From the NCBI GenBank assembly GCA_025464045.1, contig JAODBQ010000182.1, positions 1 through 5,240 of the forward strand: a DNA stretch of 5,240 bases, written 5' to 3'. Below are positions 1 through 5,240 of this stretch, piece by piece. The translations under genes and the position numbers were made by a program. Origin of the DNA: Ilumatobacteraceae bacterium (GTDB taxonomy: Bacteria > Actinomycetota > Acidimicrobiia > Acidimicrobiales > Ilumatobacteraceae). Positions within the stretch are counted from its first letter, which is position 1. The number at the start of each line of letters is the position of its first letter. Below the pieces are notes generated by a model. That model was not told the origin of the DNA. It ran no database searches and was given only the letters and a program-made list of their open reading frames with translations.

Positions 1-1
1 G

Positions 2-700
2 CTCTACGCGACGCTGACGGAGGTCAGCCGCAGCGAACTGAACGTGATGACGATCGAGGATCAGGTCGAGTAAGTGTTCCCCGCGATCAACCAGATGCAG
101 ATCAACCTCCCGGCCGACATCACGTTCGCGGCCGGGTTGAAGACGATCCTCCGGCAGGACCCGGATGTCATCCTGGTCGGCGAGATCCGCGACGAGGAGA
201 CGGCACGGATCGCCATCAAGTCGGCGCTCACCGGCCACGTCGTGCTGTCGTCGTTGCACGCCACCGATGCGAGCTCGGCCCTCTACCGCCTGATCGACAT
301 GGGCATCGAGCCGTTCCTGATCGCGTCGTCGCTCGTCGGGGTCGTCGGCCAACGGCTCGTCCGCAAGGTCTGCCCGTCATGTGCCGCGCCATACGAGCCG
401 ACGTCGCAGGAGCGGGCGTCGTACGACTCGCTCGGTGGGCCGGCGAAGGACGTGTTCGTCCGCGGCACCGGTTGCAACTACTGCTCGAACACGGGGTATC
501 GCGAACGCGTCGGCGTCTACGAGGTGCTGGCGGTGACGGACGAGATCCGTGAGCTGATGACCTCGCTGGGGTCACCGCAGGCGATGCGCGCGCTGGCCGT
601 CTCCCAGGGCATGCGGCAGATGGGCGCCGAGGCGATGACGCTGGTCGCCGCTGACGTCACCACCATCGACGAAGTCCTGCGCAACGTGTACGTGTCCTGA
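2..700 (+). pseudogene. pilB: PilB/GspE-family type IV pilus assembly ATPase, C-terminal part, interrupted by an in-frame stop
   Basis: This is the 3' part of a hexameric secretion/pilus extension ATPase that powers pilin assembly at the inner face of the membrane. The frame enters from the left edge with LYATL and MTIEDQVE, then hits TAA at 71-73, and continues in the same frame from 74 (GTG) to the TGA at 698-700. After the stop, numbering from codon 74, are the Walker B region (DPDVILVGEIRD, residues 29-40), the His box (TGHVVLSSLHATDA, 53-66), a tetracysteine zinc motif (C100, C103, C134, C137) and GYRERVGVYEV (141-151). The cysteine spacing, CxxC-x30-CxxC, is normal for the family. The family reads EDPVEY where this has EDQVE-stop, so one substitution from TAC or TAT explains the break. 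The Walker A loop lies outside the window. A restart at GTG 74 would lack it and could not hydrolyse ATP. PilB is favoured over GspE, but the two are hard to separate here. The family assignment is firm; true pseudogene versus sequence error is open. Confidence 0.85.
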
Positions 701-780
701 GGTTCGCCGCCAGAGGAATCCGTCCTCACCCCGCGGCCGGGTCGTGCCGACAACCATGGTGTGAGACACGTCGTCAGGCG

Positions 781-2304
781 ATGAGCCATCGTCACGGTCA
801 GGCGGACGCGCCCCGATCGCTCAAGGGTCGCGGCGCGGCCACGGTGCTGATCGCGGTCTACGTCGCGTTCGCCGTCTGGTTCGTCAGCAACACCGCCGGC
901 GCCGCGCTGCGCACCGAGGTCGCCGATCTGACCTATCCGGTGGTCGGTCTGCTGGTCTGCCACCAGGCGTGGCGCGCCCACGTGCACGCGACCGCCGCCA
1001 GGGCCCGGAGCGGCTGGGCGCTGTTCGCGGCAGCGATGGCCGCTCGTGCGCTCGCCGACGGTTGCTGGTTCTGGGTCGAAGCCGTCCGGCATCAACAGCC
1101 GTTCCCGAGCATCGCCGACATCGGCTACACGGCGTCGTACCTGCTCATGTTCGTGGCCGTCTGGACCCTCGGCGCACCGAGACGCGGCCTCGATCGACGC
1201 TCGCTCGCGCTCGACCTCGCGACGGTCGTCGCCGGCTCGTTCGTGCTCGTCTGGTACCTCCTGCTCGACCAGATCACGAGCCTTCCGACCCACCTGCTGC
1301 AGGAGGTCCTGGCGGTCGGCTACCCCGTCGGCGACGGGCTGCTCGTGATGGCCAGCGCCGCGCTGCTCCTGCGCCGGCCGTCGTGGCTGTCACCGCGGGC
1401 GTTGGCGCTGCTGATCGGCGGGCTCATCGCGTGGGCGGCCGCAGACGTCGTGTGGACGAGGCTCTCGCTCGGGGACAACTACACGGGCGGCGACTGGATC
1501 GATCTCTTCTGGCTTGGCGCCATGGTGTGCTGGGGCTTGGCCGCCGACACGACCCGACGCGCCGTCGAGCCGTCGACCCGCGCGCTGCCGATGGTGAGGG
1601 TGGAGCAGCTCGTGCCGCTCGCCGGTGTCGCGATGGGCTACGGCGCGCTGCTCACGCAACTCGACAACGCTCGCTTCCGCGAGCTCGGGGTGGGCATCCT
1701 GGGTTGCCTCGTGCTCGGTGTGCTCCTCGCGGCACGCCAGTCGGCCGTCAAACGGGACCACGTGGCGCTCCTCGCCCGGTACTACGAGCTGGCCACGGTC
1801 GATGCGTTGACCGGTCTGCTGCGACGCGAGGCGCTGATCGAGGCGGCCGACCGCCTGCTCGTGCGCGCCCAGCAGTCGGGCTCCTCGGTGGCCGTGCTGA
1901 TGATCGACGTCGACCGGTTCAAGCAGGTGAACGACCAGTTCGGGCACGCTGCAGGCGACGCGGTGCTGATGACGGTCTCCCACCTGTGCCGCGAGCTCCG
2001 CCGCGACAGCGACGTGGTCGGTCGCTTCGGCGGCGACGAGCTGATCGCGGTGCTGCCAGGAATCGACCAGCGCGCTGGGCTCGTCGTCGCCGGTCGCCTC
2101 ATCGAGGCGGTCGCCAAGCGACCGACGATGGTCGGCGGGAGCCCGGTGCCGGTCACGCTCTCGATCGGCGCCACCGACTCGGGAGGCGACGAGCCACTGA
2201 TCGCCGTGCTCGCCCGAGCCGACGACGCCCTGTACCGCGCGAAGGCGAACGGTCGCGGCGTTGCGGTCGGCTACCGGCAGGAACCGGTGACATCCGGGAC
2301 CTGA
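781..2304 (+). CDS. Polytopic membrane protein with C-terminal GGDEF domain, probable diguanylate cyclase
   Basis: The 507-residue product probably makes c-di-GMP from two GTP at the cytoplasmic face of the membrane. Residues 20-318 hold about eight to ten hydrophobic segments, for example near 20-38, 113-131, 143-162, 207-226 and 303-318. They include PSIADIGY (109-116) and YPVGDGLL (181-188), patterns I associate with membrane sensors of actinobacterial GGDEF proteins. The catalytic domain spans about 336-500: DALTGLLRR (341-349), metal-binding D376 in DVDRFKQVND, GTP-contacting N384 and D385, a signature reading GGDEL (417-421), and ALYRAKANGR near the end. An RxxD inhibitory site (R408-D411) sits at the usual spacing before the signature, suggesting product inhibition. 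No EAL, HD-GYP or PAS domain is visible. ATG 781 is chosen because no ATG, GTG or TTG lies in frame in the gap after the pilus gene. The ribosome site is weak. The ligand sensed by the membrane part is unknown. Confidence 0.92.
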   Translation: MSHRHGQADAPRSLKGRGAATVLIAVYVAFAVWFVSNTAGAALRTEVADLTYPVVGLLVCHQAWRAHVHATAARARSGWALFAAAMAARALADGCWFWVEAVRHQQPFPSIADIGYTASYLLMFVAVWTLGAPRRGLDRRSLALDLATVVAGSFVLVWYLLLDQITSLPTHLLQEVLAVGYPVGDGLLVMASAALLLRRPSWLSPRALALLIGGLIAWAAADVVWTRLSLGDNYTGGDWIDLFWLGAMVCWGLAADTTRRAVEPSTRALPMVRVEQLVPLAGVAMGYGALLTQLDNARFRELGVGILGCLVLGVLLAARQSAVKRDHVALLARYYELATVDALTGLLRREALIEAADRLLVRAQQSGSSVAVLMIDVDRFKQVNDQFGHAAGDAVLMTVSHLCRELRRDSDVVGRFGGDELIAVLPGIDQRAGLVVAGRLIEAVAKRPTMVGGSPVPVTLSIGATDSGGDEPLIAVLARADDALYRAKANGRGVAVGYRQEPVTSGT

Positions 2305-2352
2305 CAACCCGTCGCGCGCTGGCCGGCACAGCAGGCCAAGCTTGGGTCCGCC

Positions 2353-2964
2353 ATGTCACTGCCCAGCCCCACCCTCACCGGCCGCCACGTGCAGCTCGAG
2401 CAGGTCCGCCCGGAACATGCCGCCGAGCTCGTCGCCGCCGCCAACGAGAACCGGTCGACCTACGCGTGGACCGCCGTGCCGGCGACGGAGCCGGAGATGC
2501 GCGAGTACATCGCCGGCAGCCTGCGCGAGCAGGAGGAGCGGACGATGGTGCCCTTCGTGCAACGACGGTTGGCCGACGGCGTGCTCGTCGGTTGCACGCG
2601 CTACCTGCGGCTGGAGTGGTGGGCCGGGCCCGATCTGCCGGCCGAGGTGGAGGTCGGGGGCACCTGGCTCGCCGCGTCCGCACAGCGGACACCGATCAAC
2701 ACCGAGGCCAAGCTCCTCCTCTTCCAGCACGCGTTCGAGGTCTACGGCGTGCACCGCGTCGCGATATGCACCGACGTGCGCAACGAGCGCAGCCGTGCCG
2801 CGATCCTGCGCGTCGGCGCGACGTTCGAAGGCGTCCTGCGCAGCCACCGCGGCGCGTACGTCGTCGGCGAGGGCGCTCGCGACTCGGCGATGCACTCCGT
2901 GATCGCCGGCGAGTGGCCCGGCGTGAAGGCGATGCTCCTGGCCAAGCTGGCGACCAGCGGATGA
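2353..2964 (+). CDS. GNAT-family N-acetyltransferase, RimJ/RimL-like
   Basis: This 203-residue protein is a GCN5-related acetyltransferase of the Acetyltransf_3 (RimJ/RimL) type, which moves acetyl from acetyl-CoA to an amine on a protein N terminus or small molecule. The start LTGRHVQLEQVRPEHAAELV (8-27) is the usual first strand and helix. The acetyl-CoA-binding stretch is the subfamily variant QRTPINTEAKLLLFQHAFE (111-129) instead of the classic Q/RxxGxG/A loop. It is followed by the typical RNERSRAAILRVGATFEGVLR (143-163, with N144, S147 and G155). Length matches single-domain members. It begins 48 bases after the diguanylate cyclase with a poor ribosome site, and its stop lies 7 bases before the dehydrogenase start, so it is probably cotranscribed with that gene. 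Its substrate cannot be read from the sequence; a ribosomal-protein role should not be assumed. Confidence 0.9.
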   Translation: MSLPSPTLTGRHVQLEQVRPEHAAELVAAANENRSTYAWTAVPATEPEMREYIAGSLREQEERTMVPFVQRRLADGVLVGCTRYLRLEWWAGPDLPAEVEVGGTWLAASAQRTPINTEAKLLLFQHAFEVYGVHRVAICTDVRNERSRAAILRVGATFEGVLRSHRGAYVVGEGARDSAMHSVIAGEWPGVKAMLLAKLATSG

Positions 2965-2971
2965 GCGACTC

Positions 2972-3712
2972 GTGAACCCGCGTCCGGTCATGCTCGTCAC
3001 CGGTGGCGGCCGCGGGATCGGCGCCGCGGTGGCGCGCGCCGCGGTCGCGGCCGGGAGCACGGTCGTCGTGAACTTCGCCGCGAGCGCCGCCGCGGCCGAG
3101 GCACTCGTGGGTGAGCTCGGCCACGGCTCGGTGGCACTGGGCGCGGACGTTGCCGACGAGGGCGCCGTCGTGCAGATGTTCGAACAGATCGACTCGACGT
3201 TCGGCCGGATCGACGCGCTCGTCAACAACGCGGGGATCGCCGGCGGGTACGGCGGGCTCGAGGCGGTGTCGGCGGAGATGCTGGCGCGGCTGTTCGCGGT
3301 CAACGTCGGCGGCGCGTTCCTGTGCGCGCGCGAGGCCGCGGCGCGCATGCGCACCGACCGCGGCGGCAGCGGCGGCGCGATCGTGAACATCTCCTCGAAG
3401 GCGGCCGTGCTCGGCGGCGCCGGGGAGTGGGTGCACTACGCCGCGACCAAGGGTGCCCTCGACACGATGACGACGGGCCTCGCCAAGGAGCTCGCACCGT
3501 TTGGCGTGCGCGTCAACGCCGTGCGGCCGGGGCTGATCGAGAGCGGCTTCCACGACCACGCCCCGCCGGGACGCCTGGAGCGGATGGCACCGCAGATCCC
3601 GATGCAGCGCTCGGGCACGGCAGCGGAGGTCGCCGCGGCCGTCGTGTGGCTCGCATCGCCGGCAGCGAGCTACGTGACGGGCTCGTTCGTCGACGTCGCC
3701 GGCGGGCGCTGA
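2972..3712 (+). CDS. Short-chain dehydrogenase/reductase (SDR), classical type, YgfF-like
   Basis: This 246-residue Rossmann-fold oxidoreductase has a complete classical SDR set: the nucleotide loop TGGGRGIG (10-17), D59 after the third strand, NNAG (85-88), N111, a catalytic serine in NISS (141 or 142), and the YxxxK pair Y156/K160. The end, from IPMQRSG (209-215) to ASYVTGSFVDVAGGR, together with GSGGAIVNISS, closely resembles E. coli YgfF as I recall it. Arginine 14 in the glycine loop hints at NADP(H) preference. That is an inference, and the substrate is unknown. GTG 2972 is preferred over ATG 2990 because the latter leaves only two residues before the TGG loop and truncates the first strand. 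The gene starts 7 bases after the acetyltransferase stop, suggesting one transcript and perhaps translational coupling. FabG is a less likely identity, since the serine-to-tyrosine spacing and C terminus fit YgfF better. Confidence 0.92.
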   Translation: MNPRPVMLVTGGGRGIGAAVARAAVAAGSTVVVNFAASAAAAEALVGELGHGSVALGADVADEGAVVQMFEQIDSTFGRIDALVNNAGIAGGYGGLEAVSAEMLARLFAVNVGGAFLCAREAAARMRTDRGGSGGAIVNISSKAAVLGGAGEWVHYAATKGALDTMTTGLAKELAPFGVRVNAVRPGLIESGFHDHAPPGRLERMAPQIPMQRSGTAAEVAAAVVWLASPAASYVTGSFVDVAGGR

Positions 3713-3717
3713 CCGGG

Positions 3718-3742
3718 TGGGGCGCCGGGCCGGCGCGCCCCA
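3718..3742 (+). terminator. GC-rich hairpin just after the SDR gene, candidate terminator
   Basis: Arms TGGGGCGC (3718-3725) and GCGCCCCA (3735-3742) are perfectly complementary over 8 bp with a 9-base loop, starting 5 bases after the dehydrogenase stop. No T-run follows, so it is not a canonical intrinsic terminator. Such hairpins are nevertheless common at gene ends in high-GC actinobacteria. The position supports ending the GNAT-SDR transcript here. Confidence 0.45.
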
Positions 3743-3799
3743 ACCACGGATGCGGTACGTCGCCAACTGCTGGGCGTGGAGGGGCCCGATGAGCTTCCC

Positions 3800-3814
3800 G
3801 TCAGCGTCGCTGAC
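3800..3814. promoter_or_regulatory. 15-base palindrome upstream of the flavoprotein pair, possible operator
   Basis: GTCAGCG-T-CGCTGAC is a perfect inverted repeat of 7-base arms around one central base, lying 69 bases before the first flavoprotein start in non-coding DNA. A symmetric site at this distance could bind a dimeric repressor such as a TetR- or MarR-type protein. It could also form a 6-bp, 3-base-loop hairpin and simply extend the terminator region. No regulator gene is present in the window to pair with it, so the role is inferred from symmetry and position only. Confidence 0.3.
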
Positions 3815-3871
3815 AGGACGGTCGCATGCCCGTGCTCTCGAGAGAAGGCCGCCGGTCCGGGCATCCACCAG

Positions 3872-3877
3872 TAGGTT
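3872..3877 (+). promoter_or_regulatory. Possible -10 element (TAGGTT) for a leaderless flavoprotein transcript
   Basis: TAGGTT fits the actinobacterial -10 pattern TANNNT and ends 6 bases before ATG 3884, placing the expected transcription start at or next to the A of the start codon. That spacing is typical of leaderless genes in actinobacteria. The only purine-rich alternative ribosome sites are GAGG at 3879-3882, too close to the ATG, and AGG at 3873-3875. No convincing -35 box is seen about 17 bases upstream, so the call is tentative. Confidence 0.3.
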
Positions 3878-3883
3878 CGAGGC

Positions 3884-4471
3884 ATGCGCGCGGTCGTGGT
3901 CCTCGCCCATCCCGATCCCGCCAGCTACAGCCACGCGATCGCCGCCGAGGTCGTCGGCGCGCTCACCGCCGGCGGCCACACCGTCGTCCTCCACGACCTC
4001 TACGCCGAGGGCTTCACCGCGGCGATGTCGGCCGCGGAGCGCAACGCCTACCACGGAGACGAACCGGTGCTGGATCCGTTGGTGCGCGCGCACATCGCCG
4101 ATCTCGCCACCGCCGACACGCTGATCTTCGTCTACCCGACGTGGTGGAGCACGGTCCCGGCGATCCTCAAGGGCTGGCTCGAGCGGGTCATGGTCCCCGG
4201 TGTCGGCTTCGTGTTCGACGCCGATCACCGCGTCCGTCCCGGCCTCACCCACATCCGCCGTCTCGTCGGGATCAGCACGTACGGCTCGGCGCGCTGGTAC
4301 GTGCGGCTGATCAACGACAACGGCCGGCGCACGATCAATCGTGCGCTGCGGATCTCCACGGGTTGGCACACGCGGACCAGGTGGCTCGGGCTCTACGCGA
4401 TGGACGCCAGCACCGCACCCGAGCGCGCCGCGTTCCTCGCCCGGATCACGCACGACCTGGCACGGCTGTGA
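3884..4471 (+). CDS. Flavodoxin-fold NAD(P)H-dependent oxidoreductase (Flavodoxin_2/NQO1-like), first of a tandem pair
   Basis: This 195-residue soluble protein belongs to the flavodoxin-like quinone reductase group (Flavodoxin_2; relatives include KefF, MdaB and NQO1), which use FMN or FAD to pass two electrons from NAD(P)H to quinones or similar acceptors. Visible marks are the first strand and phosphate loop VVVLAHPDPAS (4-14), GGHTVVLHDLYAEGF (30-44), the central IFVYPTWWS (81-89) followed by PAILKGWLERV (92-102), and the GISTYGS loop (129-135), which corresponds to the TTGG-type loop of the family. No signal peptide or membrane segment is seen. ATG 3884 directly starts the first strand, so the start is secure. 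The next gene overlaps its stop by 4 bases and is a paralogue, so the two are translated together. The electron acceptor is unknown, and no potassium-efflux gene of the Kef type is adjacent. Confidence 0.88.
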   Translation: MRAVVVLAHPDPASYSHAIAAEVVGALTAGGHTVVLHDLYAEGFTAAMSAAERNAYHGDEPVLDPLVRAHIADLATADTLIFVYPTWWSTVPAILKGWLERVMVPGVGFVFDADHRVRPGLTHIRRLVGISTYGSARWYVRLINDNGRRTINRALRISTGWHTRTRWLGLYAMDASTAPERAAFLARITHDLARL

Positions 4472-5067
4472 GGGTCTACGTCGTCGTCTGCCGCCCCGTC
4501 CTCGAGTCGTTGACCTCGGCCGTGCTCGACACCGTGCTGACCACATTGGCGGCCGGCGGCCACGACGTTCGCTGCAGCGACCTGGTCGCGGACGGGTTCC
4601 GGCCGGAGCTCTCGGCCGCCGAACACGCCGCACACCACCGACCGCCCGACGACGTGGCCGCCGACGCCCCCGACTTGGCCGAGTACATCGACGCGGTGCG
4701 CTGGTGCGACGCCATCGCGTTCGTCTACCCGACGTGGTGGAGCGGGCAGCCGGCGGTGCTCACCGGTTGGTTCGACCGCGTCCTCGCCAACGGTGTCGCG
4801 TGGGAGCTGCCGGAGGGCGCCACGCGGATCCGCCCCCTGCTGCGCAACGTCCGTCGCCTCGTGGTCGTGACCACGCACGGCTCGTCGAAGCTGGTCAACG
4901 CGGCACAGGGCGAGGGCGGCAAGCGGGTCATCCGGCGCAGCGTGCGCTCCGTCTGCCACCCGTTGGCGCGCACGTCCTGGATCGCGATGTACGGCGTCGA
5001 CCGCGCCAGCGCCGACGACCGCCGTGCCTTCCTGCGCACGGTCGAACGACGCGTGGCCCGGCTGTGA
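4468..5067 (+). CDS. Divergent flavodoxin-fold NAD(P)H oxidoreductase paralogue, second of a tandem pair
   Basis: The 199-residue product aligns along its whole length with the preceding protein. Shared stretches are GGHxV (30-34), DL and ADGF (38-44), SAAE (49-52), FVYPTWWS (85-92), PAVLTGWFDRV (95-105), THGS (136-139), and a similar end with AFLRTVERRVARL. The start is GTG 4468, whose GTGA overlaps the stop of the upstream gene. The frame stays open back to 3826, but that extension runs through the first paralogue in another frame and is not coding. The main oddity is the N-terminal loop: AHPDPAS in the first copy is CRPVLES here (8-14), keeping only the first proline and the serine. This copy may bind flavin differently, pair with the first as a heterodimer, or have lost catalysis. 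Family membership is well supported; activity is not. Confidence 0.87.
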   Translation: MRVYVVVCRPVLESLTSAVLDTVLTTLAAGGHDVRCSDLVADGFRPELSAAEHAAHHRPPDDVAADAPDLAEYIDAVRWCDAIAFVYPTWWSGQPAVLTGWFDRVLANGVAWELPEGATRIRPLLRNVRRLVVVTTHGSSKLVNAAQGEGGKRVIRRSVRSVCHPLARTSWIAMYGVDRASADDRRAFLRTVERRVARL

Positions 5068-5123
5068 GCCGTGCAGGACGGTGCTGCCGGCACGACGGGG
5101 CTTGCGCACAGGACGGTCTCCCG

Positions 5124-5144
5124 GCCGCCGCTGACGACGGCGGC
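5124..5144. terminator. Hairpin between convergent genes, candidate bidirectional terminator
   Basis: GCCGCCG (5124-5130) and CGGCGGC (5138-5144) form a perfect 7-bp stem with a 7-base loop. It lies between the end of the second flavoprotein gene and the stop of the minus-strand gene, where a terminator serving both directions is expected. There is no T-run on either side, and the GC-rich repeats allow alternative pairings, so support is mainly positional. Confidence 0.35.
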
Positions 5145-5148
5145 GGCG

Positions 5149-5240
5149 TCAGGCGACGTCGGCGCTGATCAAGCCGACCGTGTTGGCATCGGTGGACACA
5201 CCGCCGGCGACCTCGTTGGAGATCATCAGCACGGTGAGGT
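5149..5240 (-). CDS. C-terminal 29 codons of an unrecognised minus-strand gene (partial)
   Basis: Reading the minus strand from the right edge gives LTVLMISNEVAGG followed by VSTDANTVGLISADVA and a TGA at 5151-5149. It is shorter than 30 codons and runs off the window. Support for coding is the third-position pattern: 27 of the 29 codons end in G or C, whereas the plus-strand frame over the same bases ends often in T or A. The residue mix also looks natural rather than arginine-rich like the spurious frames in this window. It converges on the flavoprotein genes. I do not recognise the family. The SNEV stretch recalls the C-terminal region of CobU-type cobinamide kinases, but the rest does not match, so no function is assigned. 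Confidence 0.6.
   Translation of the reverse strand, partial: LTVLMISNEVAGGVSTDANTVGLISADVA

Noticed and set aside
713..727. GAGGA/TCCTC 5-bp hairpin after the pilus ATPase gene, as a terminator
   Set aside because: The stem is short and weak with no T-run, so it is not enough to support a terminator.
969..2975. Long 668-codon plus-strand frame spanning the cyclase and acetyltransferase
   Set aside because: It is extremely arginine-rich with no recognisable motif, and it lies out of frame over two well-supported genes. This is a typical product of high-GC sequence.
3713..3873. Open stretch in the SDR frame after its stop, ending at TAG 3871-3873, considered as a gene remnant or C-terminal extension
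   Set aside because: The SDR ends at the normal family C terminus (VDVAGGR). The stretch has no recognisable motif and contains a hairpin and a palindrome, so it is better read as intergenic.
3826..4467. Upstream extension of the second flavoprotein frame
   Set aside because: The extension overlaps the first paralogue out of frame and is arginine-rich. The real start is GTG 4468, where the alignment with the first copy begins.
2696..4633. Long 645-codon minus-strand frame
   Set aside because: It is antisense to four well-supported plus-strand genes, rich in arginine, and has no domain signature.
3813..5118. 11-base direct repeat ACAGGACGGTC at 3813-3823 and 5108-5118 flanking the flavoprotein pair, with a 9-base core also at 5074-5082
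   Set aside because: Several repeats of this length are expected by chance in a GC-rich window this size. There is no transposase or integrase and no other sign of a mobile cassette.
1..5240. CRISPR arrays, tRNA or rRNA genes, insertion sequences, toxin-antitoxin or defence genes
   Set aside because: I found no regularly spaced repeats, no cloverleaf-like segments and no transposase or defence motifs on either strand. Nearly all of the window is explained by the listed genes.

Overview
The window is GC-rich and densely coded, with short gaps, GTG as well as ATG starts, and strong G/C preference at third codon positions. This fits a high-GC actinobacterium. The GGDEF protein's multi-helix N-terminal region also resembles actinobacterial forms from memory, but the lineage cannot be fixed from the sequence alone.

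Layout: (1) Positions 2-700 (+) are the 3' part of a PilB/GspE-type pilus assembly ATPase. It carries an in-frame TAA at 71-73 exactly where the family has a conserved tyrosine, so it is a recent pseudogene or a sequence error. (2) Positions 781-2304 (+) encode a polytopic membrane protein with a C-terminal GGDEF domain, a probable diguanylate cyclase. (3) Positions 2353-2964 and 2972-3712 (+) encode a RimJ/RimL-type GNAT acetyltransferase and a YgfF-like short-chain dehydrogenase, packed almost end to end. (4) A 171-base gap (3713-3883) holds a GC-rich hairpin, a 15-base palindrome and a possible leaderless promoter. (5) Positions 3884-4471 and 4468-5067 (+) are two tandem, full-length paralogous flavodoxin-fold NAD(P)H oxidoreductases sharing a GTGA start/stop overlap. 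(6) After a short gap with a hairpin, the last 29 codons of an unrecognised gene enter from the right on the minus strand (5149-5240).

How the genes relate: the pilus ATPase and the diguanylate cyclase fit a surface-motility or attachment theme, since c-di-GMP commonly controls type IV pili. The link here rests only on adjacency. The GNAT-SDR pair and the flavoprotein pair look like ordinary metabolic or redox transcription units. I do not see a clear novel defence, mobile or RNA system. The points most worth a second look are the pilB stop codon and the asymmetric flavoprotein pair, whose second member has lost most of the N-terminal HPxPxS loop.
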